In this document: in pieces, positions 1 to 11,999 of the stretch
How the letters are laid out: the number at the start of each line of letters is the position of its first letter
Position numbering within the stretch: position 1 is the first letter of the stretch
Assembly (NCBI GenBank): GCA_009602725.1
Contig: WELB01000149.1
Location: forward strand, 229,465 to 293,464
Reading direction: 5' to 3'
DNA length: 64,000 nucleotides
From: Spirogloea muscicola
Lineage: Eukaryota; Streptophyta; Zygnematophyceae; Spirogloeales; Spirogloeaceae
Made by a program: the position numbers and the translations under genes
The notes under the pieces: model-generated
What the model saw: only the letters and a program-made list of their open reading frames with translations
Told to the model about the DNA's origin: nothing
Database searches by the model: none

Positions 1-104
1 GCCCGCGCCCGCGCCGCGCCGGGCGCCTCGGGCCATCGCCGCGGTGAGGCCTCCCCGCCTGCTACTGCCGCTCCTCGCCCAGCGCATGCCAGCGCCTCCG
101 CTGC

Positions 105-3100
105 ATGCTGCCATGTCTGGCCCTCGCCGGACCCTCGCCGCCTCGCGCGGGCGCCGCCTCGGGTGGGGCCATGACGAGCACGTAGCTAGTGGACGGTCGC
201 CTAAGGGGAACTCGCCTCTGGTCGCCTGCCCGGTGAAAGCGCAGAGCTCAGCGTCTTTGAGTCCTGAGAAGCTTGCCTTGCTAAGCTGCCGCTGCCGTCG
301 CTGCAGCCGCCGAAGCCCAGCACCGAGCTGGGCACCGTGCCTGTCAAGCGGAGCAAGGTGGAGATCATCAAGGAGCACAGCAACTACCTGCGCTACCCCC
401 TCCTGGACGAGCTCCATGTGCGGAAGCCCACGATTGCCTCGCTGAAGCCGACAGTTGCATCTCCAAGCTACTTTGGCAATGGATGGAGCGGGTCCAGTTC
501 TAGTAGCCTGCATGTCAGCAGCGATAGGAACAGTGGATGTATGAACGATTATTGAGCAACTTAGAGCTTTCTGATTTGGGTGGTTGTTGCTGGTGACATG
601 GCAGGACGAGAAGCCAAACGTTGGAGACGCGTCAGTGCAGCTCATCAAGTTCCACGGGTCGTACCAGCAAGATGACCGCGAGAACCGCGCACCCGGGGAG
701 GAGCGCAAGTACCAGTTCATGATGCGGACCAAGCAGGTGACGTTGACCCTCGGGGATCTCAGGATAGCAGTGTGTTGTGTGAGCTTCGAGGCCCAGGTTT
801 AGGAGTGTTGAACAAAACAGGTGCAGGCTGGTGCGTTTGCCTCTTACAGAACTTCTGGACAGCCATAAACCTTACTGAGGGCCAAGACTCAGTCTCCCGA
901 TCAGACAAGATGCAGGGCTTGGCACTCACTTGCCTGCACAGGGGCTGCTTTGCTGATGCAATGTGCAAATGTCACAACTTTCTGACCCACTCTCTGAGCT
1001 GCCTTTTGTGGTTGCAGCCGGCGGGAAGGGTGACCAACAGGCTGTACAAGGTCATGGACGATCTTGCCAACGAATATGGCAATGGCACCCTACGGCTCAC
1101 CACTCGCCAGACCTTCCAGGTGCAGGGTTTTGCAGAAGTCTGTCCAGCCCGGCTGCTGCCTTGCGTTTTTGGTGGTGCCCACGTAAACTTGACAGCAAAG
1201 CCAGGTCTTGCACTGCATTGCTTTAGAGCCGACGACAATTTCCTAGCCAAGCCTGCTTTTGCTTTCCCCTTCATGCCCGATGTAAAGAGGGGGTGAGGGG
1301 GAAGGAAGCAGGGGGTTGACGACCTGTTACTTGCCTATGACAGTTACATGGAGTGCTGAAGAAGAATCTGAAGACAGTCTTCAGCACGGTGATCAAGAAC
1401 ATGGGGTCGACACTTGGAGCCTGTGGGGATGTCAACCGCAACGTTCTCGCGCCACCAGTCCCCCTCAAGAACAGACCAGAGTACATGTATGCAGCTGAGT
1501 ACGCCGACAAGATAGCCTGGCTGTTGGCACCGCAGGCCGGTGCTTACTATGATGTCTGGCTGGACGGAGAGAAGGTACGCCTCTCATCATGGCCTGCTGG
1601 TTTCCTTTTTGAGAATTAAAGTCTATGGGTTATGGTCTAGGTGGTTTGTGAAGTTTATGATAAGATCGAATGAATGTGTGCCATGTGGGGCGCAAGCTGA
1701 GATGCCAAAGATGAGGATGTTATAGCGAGTGAATGTGGGGTTTCAGTAAGAGCGGGGCACAAGCACACAGAAGCTGGTCATGTCAAGTCTCTTACTTAAG
1801 CACCCCATTATTCAGGTGCTCTCATCGGACGAGCCGGATGAAGTTGTCAAGGCGAGGATGGACAACAGCCATGGGACCAACTTTGAGGACTCGCCGGAAC
1901 CCATATATGGTCAGCAGTTCCTCCCGAGGAAGTTCAAGATTGCTATCACTGTGCCGGGCGACAACAGCATTGACCTCCTTACGAACGACATCGGGCTTGT
2001 CGTGATGACAAACGGCGCCCGCGAGTTGGAAGGCTTCAACATTTATGTATGCTCCTCTGCTACATCACTAGTAACTTTGTAACTACCAAGTTCGAAACAC
2101 CCGCAGTATTATCAGCTTCGCGTCCTTACTGCCGCGTGGTTTTGTGTTGCTGTTGGCCAATCTGCTGTGGAAAGCACTTACCTTGGCTGCCCATGATCTT
2201 CTTGCAGGTGGGAGGGGGCATGGGCAGGACCCACAGGAAGGAGCAGACCTTCCCTGCACTGGCACAACCCTTAGGGTTTGTGCCGAAGGATGGCATATAC
2301 CAAGCTGTCAAAGCCATTGTTGCAACCCAACGTGACAATGGGCGGAGAGACGACAGGAGTCAGGTAGCTGCTTGGTAGTACTTTTCAGTCCATGGACAGG
2401 GAGCTGCCTGATGTTTCTAAACAAAGTGTACCCTGTGCTCCTGGCCAAAGTTGTTGTCAGATATCTGATTAGTAGATTGTGTTGGTGTTGCCTGTCTGTT
2501 GACTTGGGCGTCAGATTTGGGATCGTAATCTTGTAGAACCTTATTGTAGAACCTTATAGAGCAAGCATGCCCTTCTCAGGCTCGCATGAAGTACCTCATC
2601 CACTCCTGGGGTATTGAGAGGTTCCGGGCTGAGGTTGAAAAGTACTATGGAGGACCATTGGAGCCTTTCCGCGAGTTGCCCCCTTGGAAGAACATCAACT
2701 ATGTGGGGTGGGGTGAGCAGGTAAGTGTGTCACGCAGTTATGTATCCCTATGCTGCAGTGGAAGGCTGCTTGGTCTTGCTTCTCAGTATGGAGGGCTATC
2801 TTCAGACTTTGATTAGCAGAGTGGCAGGAGCAATTCCTCACTTGACACTTTCAAGACAGAACAATGAGCTTGGTTGCTCATGACAGTGACTGTGACTGTC
2901 TTCTATGTCAAATGCAGGGTGATGGTCTTTTGTACTTCGGCCTGCATATCGACAGTGGGCGGCTTAAGGGTGACGCCAAGAAGACGATCCGCGAGGTCGT
3001 GGAGAGCTACGACATCCCCGTCTCCATCACCGCAAATCAAAATCTGGTCTTGTGTGACATCAAGCCCTCCTGGAAGACCAAGATAACTAAGACGCTTGCT

Positions 3101-4577
3101 CCTGTTGGCATATTGGTAAGCGGGTCAGAATTGGCGTCGTCCACTTGTCACATGCTTGAACTGCAACCCCTGGCAAGCTCAACATTCACAATGTTGTTCT
3201 TGTACCTTCCCCTTGACAATTTGTGAGCTGGCTCGACACTGATGTGTGCTTGCTTTGGTGAGCAATGTCTTCAGTAACATCTAGAAACTTTGGAATCTGA
3301 GCTTAGCTTTGAAAAGTACGTGGTTTTCTTGTCATTATGCAGGGCCCGCGCTTTGTGGACACCCTTAATCTTAATGCCATGGCATGTCCTGCTCTTCCTC
3401 TTTGCGGCTTGGCTATCACTGAGGCCGAGCGGGGCCTCCCAGATCTTCTGCAGCAGATTCGTGGGCTTCTGAACAAGGTGGCTGCCTGATATTGAGCATG
3501 CTGGCTTGTGCACCAAATGCTTTTGGCTCATAGAAGAGTTTGCTCTTTTAAAGAGGCCAATGCAGTGTAGGGCCAGCTTACCATATCGGTAAATTGTGGT
3601 GCACGTTTGCCACTGGTCTGAGGGCAATGAATGTTCAAGATTCAATTGAGCCTTTGTGGTTGTTCCTCCATGCTGACAAAGACTGATGACCATGGAGTAG
3701 GTGGGGCTCAAGAATAAGGCCGAGACAATGGTCATCCGCATGACTGGTTGTCCCAATGGGTGTGCAAGACCATACATGGCCGAGTTGGGCTTTGTTGGTG
3801 ATGGTCCCAACAGTTATCAGGTATGATGACATGCAACTATCTTCAAGGGTTGCAAGGCCGAGCGCCCTCAAGCCTTATGCAGTCTCACAGGTGTTTTGAT
3901 TGTGTTGCTCCTCTTCCGGTACATTGCAAAACCTAGAGCTACTATTCAGCAGTTGCTTTCCTCACTGCACTTTGACCCCGACCTTTGCTCGGCTGGATTG
4001 CAGATATGGTTGGGAGGTCATCCAGACCAGACCAACTTGGCAGAGGTTTATGCAGAACGCGTGAAGGTGCAGGACTTGGAGAAGACGCTGGAGCCCCTCT
4101 TCTACCTGTGGAAAACGATGCGAGAGAAGGACGAGGCATTTGGTCCTTTCACCATGCGAGTGGTAAAGTCTGGGACCCCACCATGAGCCCTGCTTGGTGT
4201 GCCTAAGCCAAATATAATTACATTCGTAGCCAGTATCATGGTCTTCCGAAGGTCACGGCTGCAGATGAATTACAGGGCTGGGCGAGAGAGATATTGCTGG
4301 AGGAGCCCATGCATGCCAGCAACATGCAGCGCGTAACGTGGCATGATCACCCTGTGATGTGCAGGGCTTTGAGAAGCTGAGGGAGCTGGCTGCCACATAC
4401 GAGGGTCCTCGTAAAGCTGCCGCGACGTCAAGGAGGAGGGTCCAGCTCCCTGCAGAGCAGGCCGAGGAGCTCGCCAAGCTCGCGGAGCAGGAGGGCGTGT
4501 CCGCTGCAAGCCTTGCAGCGGAGGCCATCTCCCTCCTGCTCAAAAGCCGCCGGGAGGTCCAGGAGGCTCCTCAATAG
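105..4577 (+). CDS. SIR: Ferredoxin-dependent sulfite reductase (assimilatory)
   Basis: Reduces sulfite to sulfide in the plastid with ferredoxin, siroheme and a 4Fe-4S cluster. Exons with matching phase lie at about 307-417, 605-736, 1018-1119, 1344-1574, 1816-2046, 2208-2363, 2580-2720, 2918-3115, 3343-3477, 3701-3820, 4004-4162 and 4365-4577. Plant SIR blocks appear in order: [71 protein letters not shown] and GGGMGRTHR. The cluster and siroheme ligands are ACPALPLCG (C-x5-C) and [11 protein letters not shown] (C-x3-C). The 5' end is uncertain: the ATG at 105 opens a short Ala/Pro-rich, transit-peptide-like reading, but its splice to the 307 exon was not resolved, and the gene may begin before the window. 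The C-terminus carries about 45 basic and Ala-rich residues beyond the usual end ([20 protein letters not shown]). Identity is secure. Confidence 0.93.
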
Positions 4578-5219
4578 GCCTGGCTTTTGTGACTCGGATC
4601 CCCTTTTTCCTTCCAGTGTCGTCTGGCTCTTGACAACAGTCTTCCAGCTTCGGAGGCGTGGCACACAGAGCATTACACGTGCCTTTGAGGGGCACAGCCC
4701 TTATGGATTTTTGACCTTGTAGTGACCAAGTGCGTTGTGCTGAGGGTATGTGCTGAGGCTCCTCAATGGACCAACAGCTGCTCATGCCTGGAATTGCTGC
4801 ACTTTATTCGTCGGCACCATTTACTGCATTGCCTGGTAAAATGGAAACGGGTGCTCCTGCACCTCCTGGATCATTGACCTTGCTGTGCGGTGCACTTTCA
4901 TGCAGTAGCAGGCTCCTTGCAGCCTGAGGACAATTTTCATCAGTGTACTTCGTGCTTGCGCTTTGTACCAAGTGTTGTCCACTTTCATATTTTGGAGGTC
5001 TAGTACCGGACAGCTAGTTCCTTGTGTGCAAGCATGTGCTACTTATTGGATACTCCTGCTAAATATCTATTGGAACCCATCACCAATTGAGCATGTCATC
5101 TTCAGACAGCCTTGACACAGTCTGCTAGTCCATGACTCTCATAACTGCATGGTCCTCCCTTTCATACCCTCCTTGAGAACATCGCAACTCTAGAATGTGC
5201 ATGACACGAAAATATGCTT
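4578..5219. other. Intergenic, 3' flank of SIR
   Basis: No gene or repeat is recognised here. It probably contains the SIR 3' untranslated region. Confidence 0.5.
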
Positions 5220-5545
5220 TTAGCCGAAATGGGCATGCCGGCAGCCTGTCTGTCGTGTTCGTGACATTGTGTGTCAGCCTGTTTGCAGTGAGCTTTCTTG
5301 TGCAAAGCATGAGCCTGCGAGCTCATGCTCATGCTTTGCACCAGAATGCTGATCGAGCCTTAGCTGGTGAGACAAGGGCTTGTCAATACCGTTCCGTTTT
5401 CGGGCATCAGTTAGCGACCTCTATCTGCTGACTTGTGGTTACTCAGCGGGTTAGCTTAGCAGCAGGTGATGTACATCTGGTAAAATGCTTGCCTTTGTAC
5501 TTGGCCACTCATGCCCTCCATTCCTCACCACACATTCCATTCATC
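5220..5545 (+). mobile_element. LINE subfamily A, old 3' fragment
   Basis: This is a diverged copy of the LINE 3' end seen at 28560-28870. It shares the coding stretch that reads ALHQ...A.RAL in better copies and a C-terminal SDLYLLTCGY. It also shares the tail signature GCTTGCCTTTGTAC-TTGGCC. Reading frames are scrambled, so it is older than the other A copies. Confidence 0.72.
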
Positions 5546-5872
5546 CAGTCAGATCCGTCCGGCGGCGGTGTTGACGATCTGCCTGCCAACACCTGATTTG
5601 TTATGTGACTGGGTGCCAAGGGACCGTTCATGAAAGAGCAGATAGTTGACCAGTGTATCAGCAGCACGACAAATCTAACTCTTGATCAGAAGGACTCTGC
5701 AACCGGGGATGGATAGTCGCGCATGGCTTCTCATTGCATGGCCTCCGTGATTGTCAGCCACAGTAAAGTCGTCTGCTTATGTATCTGTCCCTTCAGTGGA
5801 GAGGGTTATTGCCAGGAATTATTGAAAGTAGGAGATCGGCCTAGGGATCAAAAGTTGGCCCTGGACCCAGGG

Positions 5873-6849
5873 TCAGAAAGCGCGAGCAGTGCCTCTTGCT
5901 GGCCGCTGGTGCCTGACAACCTCCGGTACTCCGACATAGCAGCCGGGCGGGAGGATCATGAATGCTGCGGCTGCGCAGGCGGCTGTCCTCTCGTCAATCA
6001 GGATCTGCTGCTGCCGGCACTCCATGCTGCAGAACGCCCTATCGCCTCTGAACGACAAAGAGTACAGACCGTCGTGTCAGTTTTGCAGCTTGCCCTTGAC
6101 TGGCACTTGCCAGAACGATCTCGAAAACACCTGCGCTATTATCAAGGTCGAGCAGGTGCTCCCTTGCTTGTGAGGAGAGTTGGCAGGCCAAGAGCCAGAG
6201 CATGAGCAGCGAGCTACTCGCAGACAGTCGGGTAATCTTCATCCAAGCAGATCCTCACCACAGTAACATTCACTGCTCAGTGGCCGCTGAGTGTTGATCG
6301 CCTATCCAATTCATGTGTTGAAGCCAATCTTTAAAAATCAGCATTGGCAACAAGGAAGCCCCCCATTCCCGCTACATCATGCAACGCTCTGAAGGTGCAG
6401 ACTTGCCTGTAGATGTAGATGTCCCGGCCATGACCCAGGCGGATGTAGCAGCGGTTGCAGACCTCCAGCATGCGCGCATTGGCCGCATGATGCGCCGCTG
6501 CCGCGCTCGTCATGGCCAGCGACGGCTCCCACGTCTCCACGACCACCTCCTCGTCCTCCTCCCGCTGGGGCTCACATCTCCACGACAACATTGTCGTCGG
6601 CTCTGCAGCGCCGCTTGTTGTGGCGTCCGAGACGTGGCCCGCAGGCAGCGCGAAGGCCTGGTGCCTGGCGTGCTCCAGGCTCTGCGCGCAAGACGCGCCT
6701 CTGCTGCCGTCGCTTGCTGGCTCTTCGCCGACGCCCATGCTGTGCTCGTGGCAGCAGCTTCCTTCCGCAGGATGCATGTATGGATCTGGCAGGGCGATGT
6801 GGGAGAGGCTAGCGGTCCGTTTCATCTGCCTTGGCCGCTTGCTGGCCAT
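5873..6849 (-). CDS. FCS-like zinc finger (FLZ, DUF581) protein
   Basis: There are two exons on the minus strand, 6849-6407 and 6047-5873, giving about 205 residues. The N-terminus [16 protein letters not shown] resembles land-plant FLZ starts. The FLZ finger is split by the intron: [18 protein letters not shown] before it and [20 protein letters not shown] after it. This keeps the CxxC, the FCS signature and the last Cys. FLZ proteins are known in plants as adaptors that bind SnRK1 kinase subunits in energy signalling; no catalytic role is expected. The intron has a GC donor (AG|GCAAGT), the usual strong context for GC-AG introns, and only this splice keeps the finger in frame. The acidic tract EDEEVVVE lies mid-protein. 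A short Ala/Gly/Pro tail follows the finger. Confidence 0.85.
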
Positions 6850-7854
6850 TGCCAAGCTCCCGCAACAAGCCTATTTATTCACGCTGCGCTCCCAGCACGG
6901 CACCTGGATTTGGACCTGCACGCAGAAGCGACGAGCCAGCCGGCGTCAGAAGAGGAGAGCATTCCGCCATCCAGCCACTAATCCGCAGGCTGCACTGGCG
7001 ACATCTGGCCAGGCAACGGGACTCTCGCGAGGAGCGCTCGGATCCGTGAGGGAGGCTCACGGCAGTCGGAGAATGCGAGCAGGGACCGGCGTCACGGGGC
7101 CGCACTTGGGCCGGGAAGAGGCGCGAGCGTCGGCGCCGCAGCAAAGACCGGCGCGTCCGGCGGCGGCGGCGGCGGCGGCGGGAGCTCGCTGGGGACTTGA
7201 GCTCTCGCACGCACAATGGAGGTCAGCCCGGGTCTCGGAGGGCCGGGGGCGCGGAGTGGAGGAGGGAGGGGGGACAGGGGGGCGGGGGAGCCCCTGCCTC
7301 GTCCGTTTGGATCGGCCCGGCCGGCGCCCTGCCGGCTGAGGGCCAATTTGCACCGGGTCGGCCGGTCGCGGCTCAGGAGTACGTGTCGTGCTTTGTATGG
7401 ATGTAAGGGGCCAAAGACACCGCCGATTCGAGGCCAAGACCTGGCAATTGACGACCGACCGACGCGGTGTGAGGGCCAATTTACACCGGGTCGGGCGCAC
7501 GTGGCCGAGGAGTACGTTTCGCGCATTGTATGGACAGATAGGGTCAAAATCATGTCAAAGTAGAGGTTAACTTGAGGCAATTTGTGGCCGACCGACCCGG
7601 TGTAAACTGGCCCTGAGGCCTCGCGGGCTCGATTTACCGAGGGGGGTGGATTAGCCGACGGATTTGGCTGGGGAGGGGGGGGGTTTGCCCCGGCCAGGCC
7701 CGCCCCCCTCCTCCCAGGGTGGCGGAGGAGGGAGGTGGGGAGGCCCGCGCGCCGCCCCAGAAGAAGGGCTCGCCCATTGAGAATATGGGCTGGAACAGCC
7801 AGCCCAAAAAAGAATGAACAGAGTACAAGAAGAGGGGGGGGGGAGCCAGGCGAA
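6850..7854. other. GC-rich intergenic region with local repeats
   Basis: Upstream of the FLZ gene lies a GC-rich stretch with a GGC tract near 7160-7180, then the repeated block listed separately. Around 7770-7815 is a minus-strand stem-loop repeat (GGGCTGG-CTGTT-CCAGCCC on that strand). Long ORFs here have biased composition and no recognised domain. Confidence 0.5.
7339..7615. repeat. Short tandem and inverted repeat with CCGGTGTAAA core
   Basis: Two direct copies start at about 7339 and 7471, about 132 bases apart. Each has GAGGGCCAATTT followed by CACCGGGTCGG and, further on, GAGTACGT and TTGTATGGA. A third, inverted partial copy lies at about 7590-7615 (CCGACCCGGTGTAAACTGGC). No coding function is seen. 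Confidence 0.7.
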
Positions 7855-7965
7855 GCCCTAAACCCTCTGCTGTAGGTTCTGTAGATTTTTAGATTTTTAG
7901 ATGTGCTTGCCTTTGTACCTGGCCATTTGGCCTACATTTCTTTCTAATACACGATCTCTCCAAAG
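7855..7965 (+). mobile_element. LINE subfamily A 3' UTR fragment
   Basis: Only the untranslated tail remains: CTGCTGTAGGTTCTGTAG, then GATGTGCTTGCCTTTGTACC and TGGCCATTTGGCC, ending in TAATACACGATCTCTC. It is nearly identical to 28770-28866. Confidence 0.8.
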
Positions 7966-10414
7966 GCGAAGCAGCAGAAGCGCCCCAGAGCGCCCCCGCC
8001 GCGGCGCCCGCCGCGCCCGCCGCCGCCGCCGCCGCTGCCGGNTCGCGGCCTGCAGCGCCGCGCACGCCGGGCGCGCACGGCCCCACTCGCGCCGCGGAGA
8101 AGCGGCGCCGCGACTGCCCAACTGCCACTCGGCGTCTGGTGCATGTTGGGGGTCACAACCTCCCACTCGGTGCATCTCTCGCACAGCTGTGTGGTTGTGG
8201 CCCGTTTCGGCCCCTTTGGACCGACTTCAATCTTTCTGGGCTGGCTTCTCAATTCGTTGTCAATTCTATTCGGGCTGGCTTTTCCCAGCCCTTGCCCCCA
8301 TTGGGAGAGCCACTTCTTCTTCGTTTCACAGCCCTTTCCCCCCTTCACTTCTGTTGCATTCCATCCGGCCCCTCCCGACCTTGTCCACTCTTTTGGGCTG
8401 GCCTCTCACAGCCACCAGTCAATGTGGAAATGCTGTCGTCTACTGTGGGGCCACACCGAGCGAAAGCCGTTGGCTCGTTGGCTAAGTGAGGGGCTGAGGG
8501 ACATAGGGCGAAAGCGCATTCTTGAAAGGGGGACTTGGGTGCCCACGAATGAGCACATTCCAATTTCCGACGGTCTCACTTGGGTAGCCGGAGCGCCGCC
8601 ACGGAGGCCAGTGGCCTAGCTGAGTGCAAGCCCAGAATGCCGATGGATGACTAAAGCCTGGGAGTGCTGCGACATGAGCGGGAGCTACATCCGTCAAACG
8701 CAAAACCACGCGAAACACTAGTACGCCTCAAGCTGCCCCTCGCCCCGACTACGACGGCGCACGTCTACACGTTGAGCAAAGACGCCGAGGGACGACCCTT
8801 TTCTACCATAGCCGCCAGGGATCCAGAGCGCACTGACAAAAGTGACCTCCCCGTGGTTGGTCCTAGTAGTTACCATCCTTTGTGCTCCGCGTGGGTTGTT
8901 GCCCAGCCAGGCAAAGTCTGCATGACTTTTCAGAAAACTACCCCCTTGGAAGCGTGAATGAGTTCGTCAAGGAGGAGACGAGGCCCTTTATGGGGAGAAA
9001 TATGTCGACCACGTCCAGGCGCCGCACATAATGCTTGCCACATAGCTTGTGCTTGGAGACGGCATGATGCCCGACACCCCAATCGCCGGACAGTAAGCCT
9101 GGCAGACACATGCCAAGTGCAACAACTCTTCATTGAATTGCGGGAGGCAATGTGCTCGCCATCCTCAAAACATCTCACGCATGTGGGCAGCACATAATTG
9201 TAATCAGCTCTTTGACCACCCTTGCATTGGCGGATGCCTGCCAAGCGACCGGGTAAAAAGTCGGAATCATGATGGACTGCTGTACAAATAGGTCGTCCGG
9301 CAGCCAAAAGGATTCGTATTGACGGAAGAGCGTGTGATCGATATGACAATCAGCGCAAAGCCTGCAAGGACTGCCCTTATGGAGAAGATGGCTCTCCTTG
9401 CGGGACGATGGCTGGCGGAGGACCTCTGCACCAAGGCAAACAGTTCGCTTCCAGAAGAAGGTGTTGGTTGTGAAAGGAGACCTGAAGGACCAAAAGAGGT
9501 TTGGAGGAATGCACGGATGGAGTTGTGGTAGAACGGCGCCAGCTAGGCCGATGCAGCATATCTAGCCAGCCGCGCCCAGAAAAGCAATGCCAGCTCTGTA
9601 GCTGGAGGAGCAGCCTGACGTCAGACTCACAGGTGCACAAAGTGCAACTGCAACGTGGAGGGCAGGGGCTGCAGCTGATGGCCACCAGCTTTGTATCACT
9701 GGTTAGAAAACGAAACATGCATGCTACGTAAGGAGCTCTAACGACTGGGTGCTCAAGTGGAGATGACTTCTGACAAGGCATCAGGGACTGAGTGACACAG
9801 CTTGAGATTTCTGATGTATTTTCCGGCTACAAGCTACGCTGACTTGTGGCTCCTGAGTGGGAGGTGTTGAGCATTCGTAGTAGCCACCTGCGTAGCTGTA
9901 GGTCAAGCGCATTCCGGCCCTTCGGACCTTGTCCATCTCTTTTCGGGCTGGCTTTTGGGGGCACAGTCTTAACACTATCCAGCCGTCGGGTAGCGGAACA
10001 GTTGCGGTCCCGAGTCGGTGCTTCGGGAAGCACGCACGCAGCAGCCTCCGCGCGTCTGGGCCGTCCGCTGGTGGCCGGCGTGAAGGGCGGCCGGACAGCT
10101 GCTCGGTGCAGCTTCGCCAAGCGGGGCCCACCCGCTGCGAGCGCGCGCAACCGCGGGTGGCGGATACACTCCCCACATAATAGGTGAGAGGTGATGATTT
10201 CTTCCTTGTCACGCTTGTCGGCCCCTCCGAACCTTTGTCAATTCTTTTTGGGCTGGCTTTTCGCAGCCCTTGGCCCCATTGGGAGTTGCCACTTCTCTTG
10301 TCAATACTTTTCGGGCTGGCTTTTCACTGCCCTTGCCCCCATTGGGAGACCCACTTTTCCAGAGGTGGGCGGGGGCTGTGGCGAAGAGAAAGTGCGCGCC
10401 CAGAGAATTTTGTG
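7966..10414. other. Repeat-rich stretch without a recognisable gene
   Basis: It contains a GC-rich triplet tract with a single n at 8042, plus-strand stem-loop repeats (8272-8291, 8395-8414, near 9945, 10250-10269, 10313-10331), and an old minus-strand LINE subfamily B tail at about 8500-8640. I could not assign 8650-9760. Open frames there are short and carry no motif I recognise. Confidence 0.5.
8272..8291 (+). repeat. Dispersed LINE-type stem-loop
   Basis: GGGCTGGCTTTTCCCAGCCC is a perfect 7-bp stem with a 6-base loop. It is preceded by a T-rich stretch and followed by CTTGCCCCCATTGGGAGAGC. This is the best single example of the stem-loop repeat scattered through the window. Confidence 0.85.
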
Positions 10415-11290
10415 TATTTGAAACAAACGAGGGCCAATGGCCAAGTACAAAGGCAAGCACATCTCTAGACCTACATAACCTTCAGCAAGTTGACCCGCTC
10501 AGTAACCACGGGTCAAAACATAAAGGTCACTAATCGATGCCTGAATACTAGATGTCAGATATGAAGCCTTCTGCCACGTACTAGAGCTCGCCCAGCTTTC
10601 TGGTGCAAAGCATTAGCCTGGGCACGCTGCAAACAGGCCGATACTCGTCGTCCCAAGAACGACAGATATGCAGCTGGCAAGCCCATCTCAACCGGAAACA
10701 CATCTGCACAACGTGTGTAGCCTAAATTGGCAATATTCTGGAGAAGTGTGTGGAAACGAGGACCCAGACAGCCAAAGATGTCGATTGCCGCAGGCAGGAG
10801 CTAATTGCGTTGGGGGTACTCAGAGTAGTGCCGCAACTTTCTTTGTTCTGCACCGCCCACTGCGTAGCCAGCGATGTGTATCGATGCTGCACCTTTATAC
10901 GCCTCCGTAACAACGACATCGACTAAGGCCCGTGGTCCTCCACCAGGTTGCACGCCCACAATGTCAAGTGTGCGGCGATGATGACGTCCCTGGGCGTCCG
11001 TGGGGTGATAGGCATGATGTTGGTGACTTCCACAACAGCATGGTAGCCGGCGTCGCGCATCAATCCCGCCAGGGCATCGCGGAGGAGGTTGTGGATGCCC
11101 ACCACTTCTGGTCCAGTGGAGCATCTCAGCATGTGAGTGGCGAGCTCAGCACCCTCTGCACGGAAGCCGCACTCACTCTGGCGCACCCTAATCAAGCACT
11201 TAGGTGGGAGGCCGAGGAAGATTTGAAGCGACGCCCGAAAGGCCTCGGAGCTGATGCTGAAGGCGTTGGCGACGTGTGAGGTTTTCCAGT
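10415..11290 (-). mobile_element. 5'-truncated LINE, subfamily A, with C-terminal RT region
   Basis: Read on the minus strand, this is the end of a non-LTR retrotransposon ORF and its tail. In order: the end of the reverse-transcriptase region (SISSEAFRASLQIFLGLPP), a Cys/His segment (ECGFRAEGAELATHMLRC), a possible restriction-like nuclease segment (LVDVVVTEAY...), a block AIDIFGCLGPRFHTLLQNIA, then FLGRRVSACLQRAQANALHQ, a SDLYVLTRGY end and the A-type tail (GGCCAATGGCC on the + strand). Reading frames are interrupted in several places and the upstream half is missing, as usual for 5'-truncated LINE copies. The nuclease assignment is inference. Confidence 0.75.
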
Positions 11291-11319
11291 CTGTGGCACC
11301 AGGTGTGGCTAGAGAAGCC

Positions 11320-11520
11320 CCTCTTCTCTCCAGAGAGAAGAGGGGCTGGCAGAGGCCAGCCCGAAAGGACAAAATCCAAAGAGCCAAGAAGATGCCTACA
11401 AGGAAAATGACACAGCTAGACACAAGACGACGCAACGGGAAACTCAGTAACCCCTGCCAAGCAGCCGCAGGTTGGGGAAACTGGGCTGTGAAAAAGCCAC
11501 CCCAGAACAAATTAAACAAG
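11320..11520 (-). mobile_element. LINE subfamily C 3' end with stem-loop
   Basis: The minus strand reads NLRLLGRGY-stop at about 11435-11465. A T-rich stretch of about 85 bases and a GGGCTGGCCTCTGCCAGCCC stem-loop at about 11340-11360 follow. Confidence 0.75.
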
Positions 11521-11529
11521 ACGCCAACA

Positions 11530-11720
11530 CCACACAGCTATGCAAGAGAAGGGCGCGCGGTGCGCATGAATATGAAAGGGAGGCCAAGTCGAGTCTTACT
11601 GAAGTCGGTAACTGGGCTATGAGCTGGCTAAGGCGGTCTCTAGTACCCACGAGTGAGCACATACATTTCCGACAAGCTGAGCTGAGGAGCCAGAGCACCA
11701 CCTGCAAGCCTTTGGCCTGG
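11530..11720 (-). mobile_element. LINE subfamily B 3' fragment
   Basis: On the minus strand, the end of the ORF (LSDxxVLTRGY-like, with TGTGCTCACTCGTGGGTACT) is followed by a tail ending in CATGCGCACCGCGCGCC. It matches the cleaner B copies at 29320-29460 and 30280-30400. Confidence 0.65.
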
Positions 11721-11999
11721 CCATGCTCGCCCATCACAGTGGTGCATGGCGAGTGCCCTGGGAGCATGCAGACTCGATGAAAACCGCATTCCACAGCAAG
11801 CAACTATTGCTTGCGGGACGCTAGGATGCGCTACCCGCCCACACTGTCGGCGGGCATCGACAAGCTGTGCCAGGCGATGGAGACGGGAAGACTACTTCGT
11901 TCATTACCCTCATGAACGTCCATGGCGCATAGGAATAAGTGGTCGGCCCGGGGGTGGTCCTTATGATGGCGCCTATAATTGCGCAAGTGACAACAGCGA

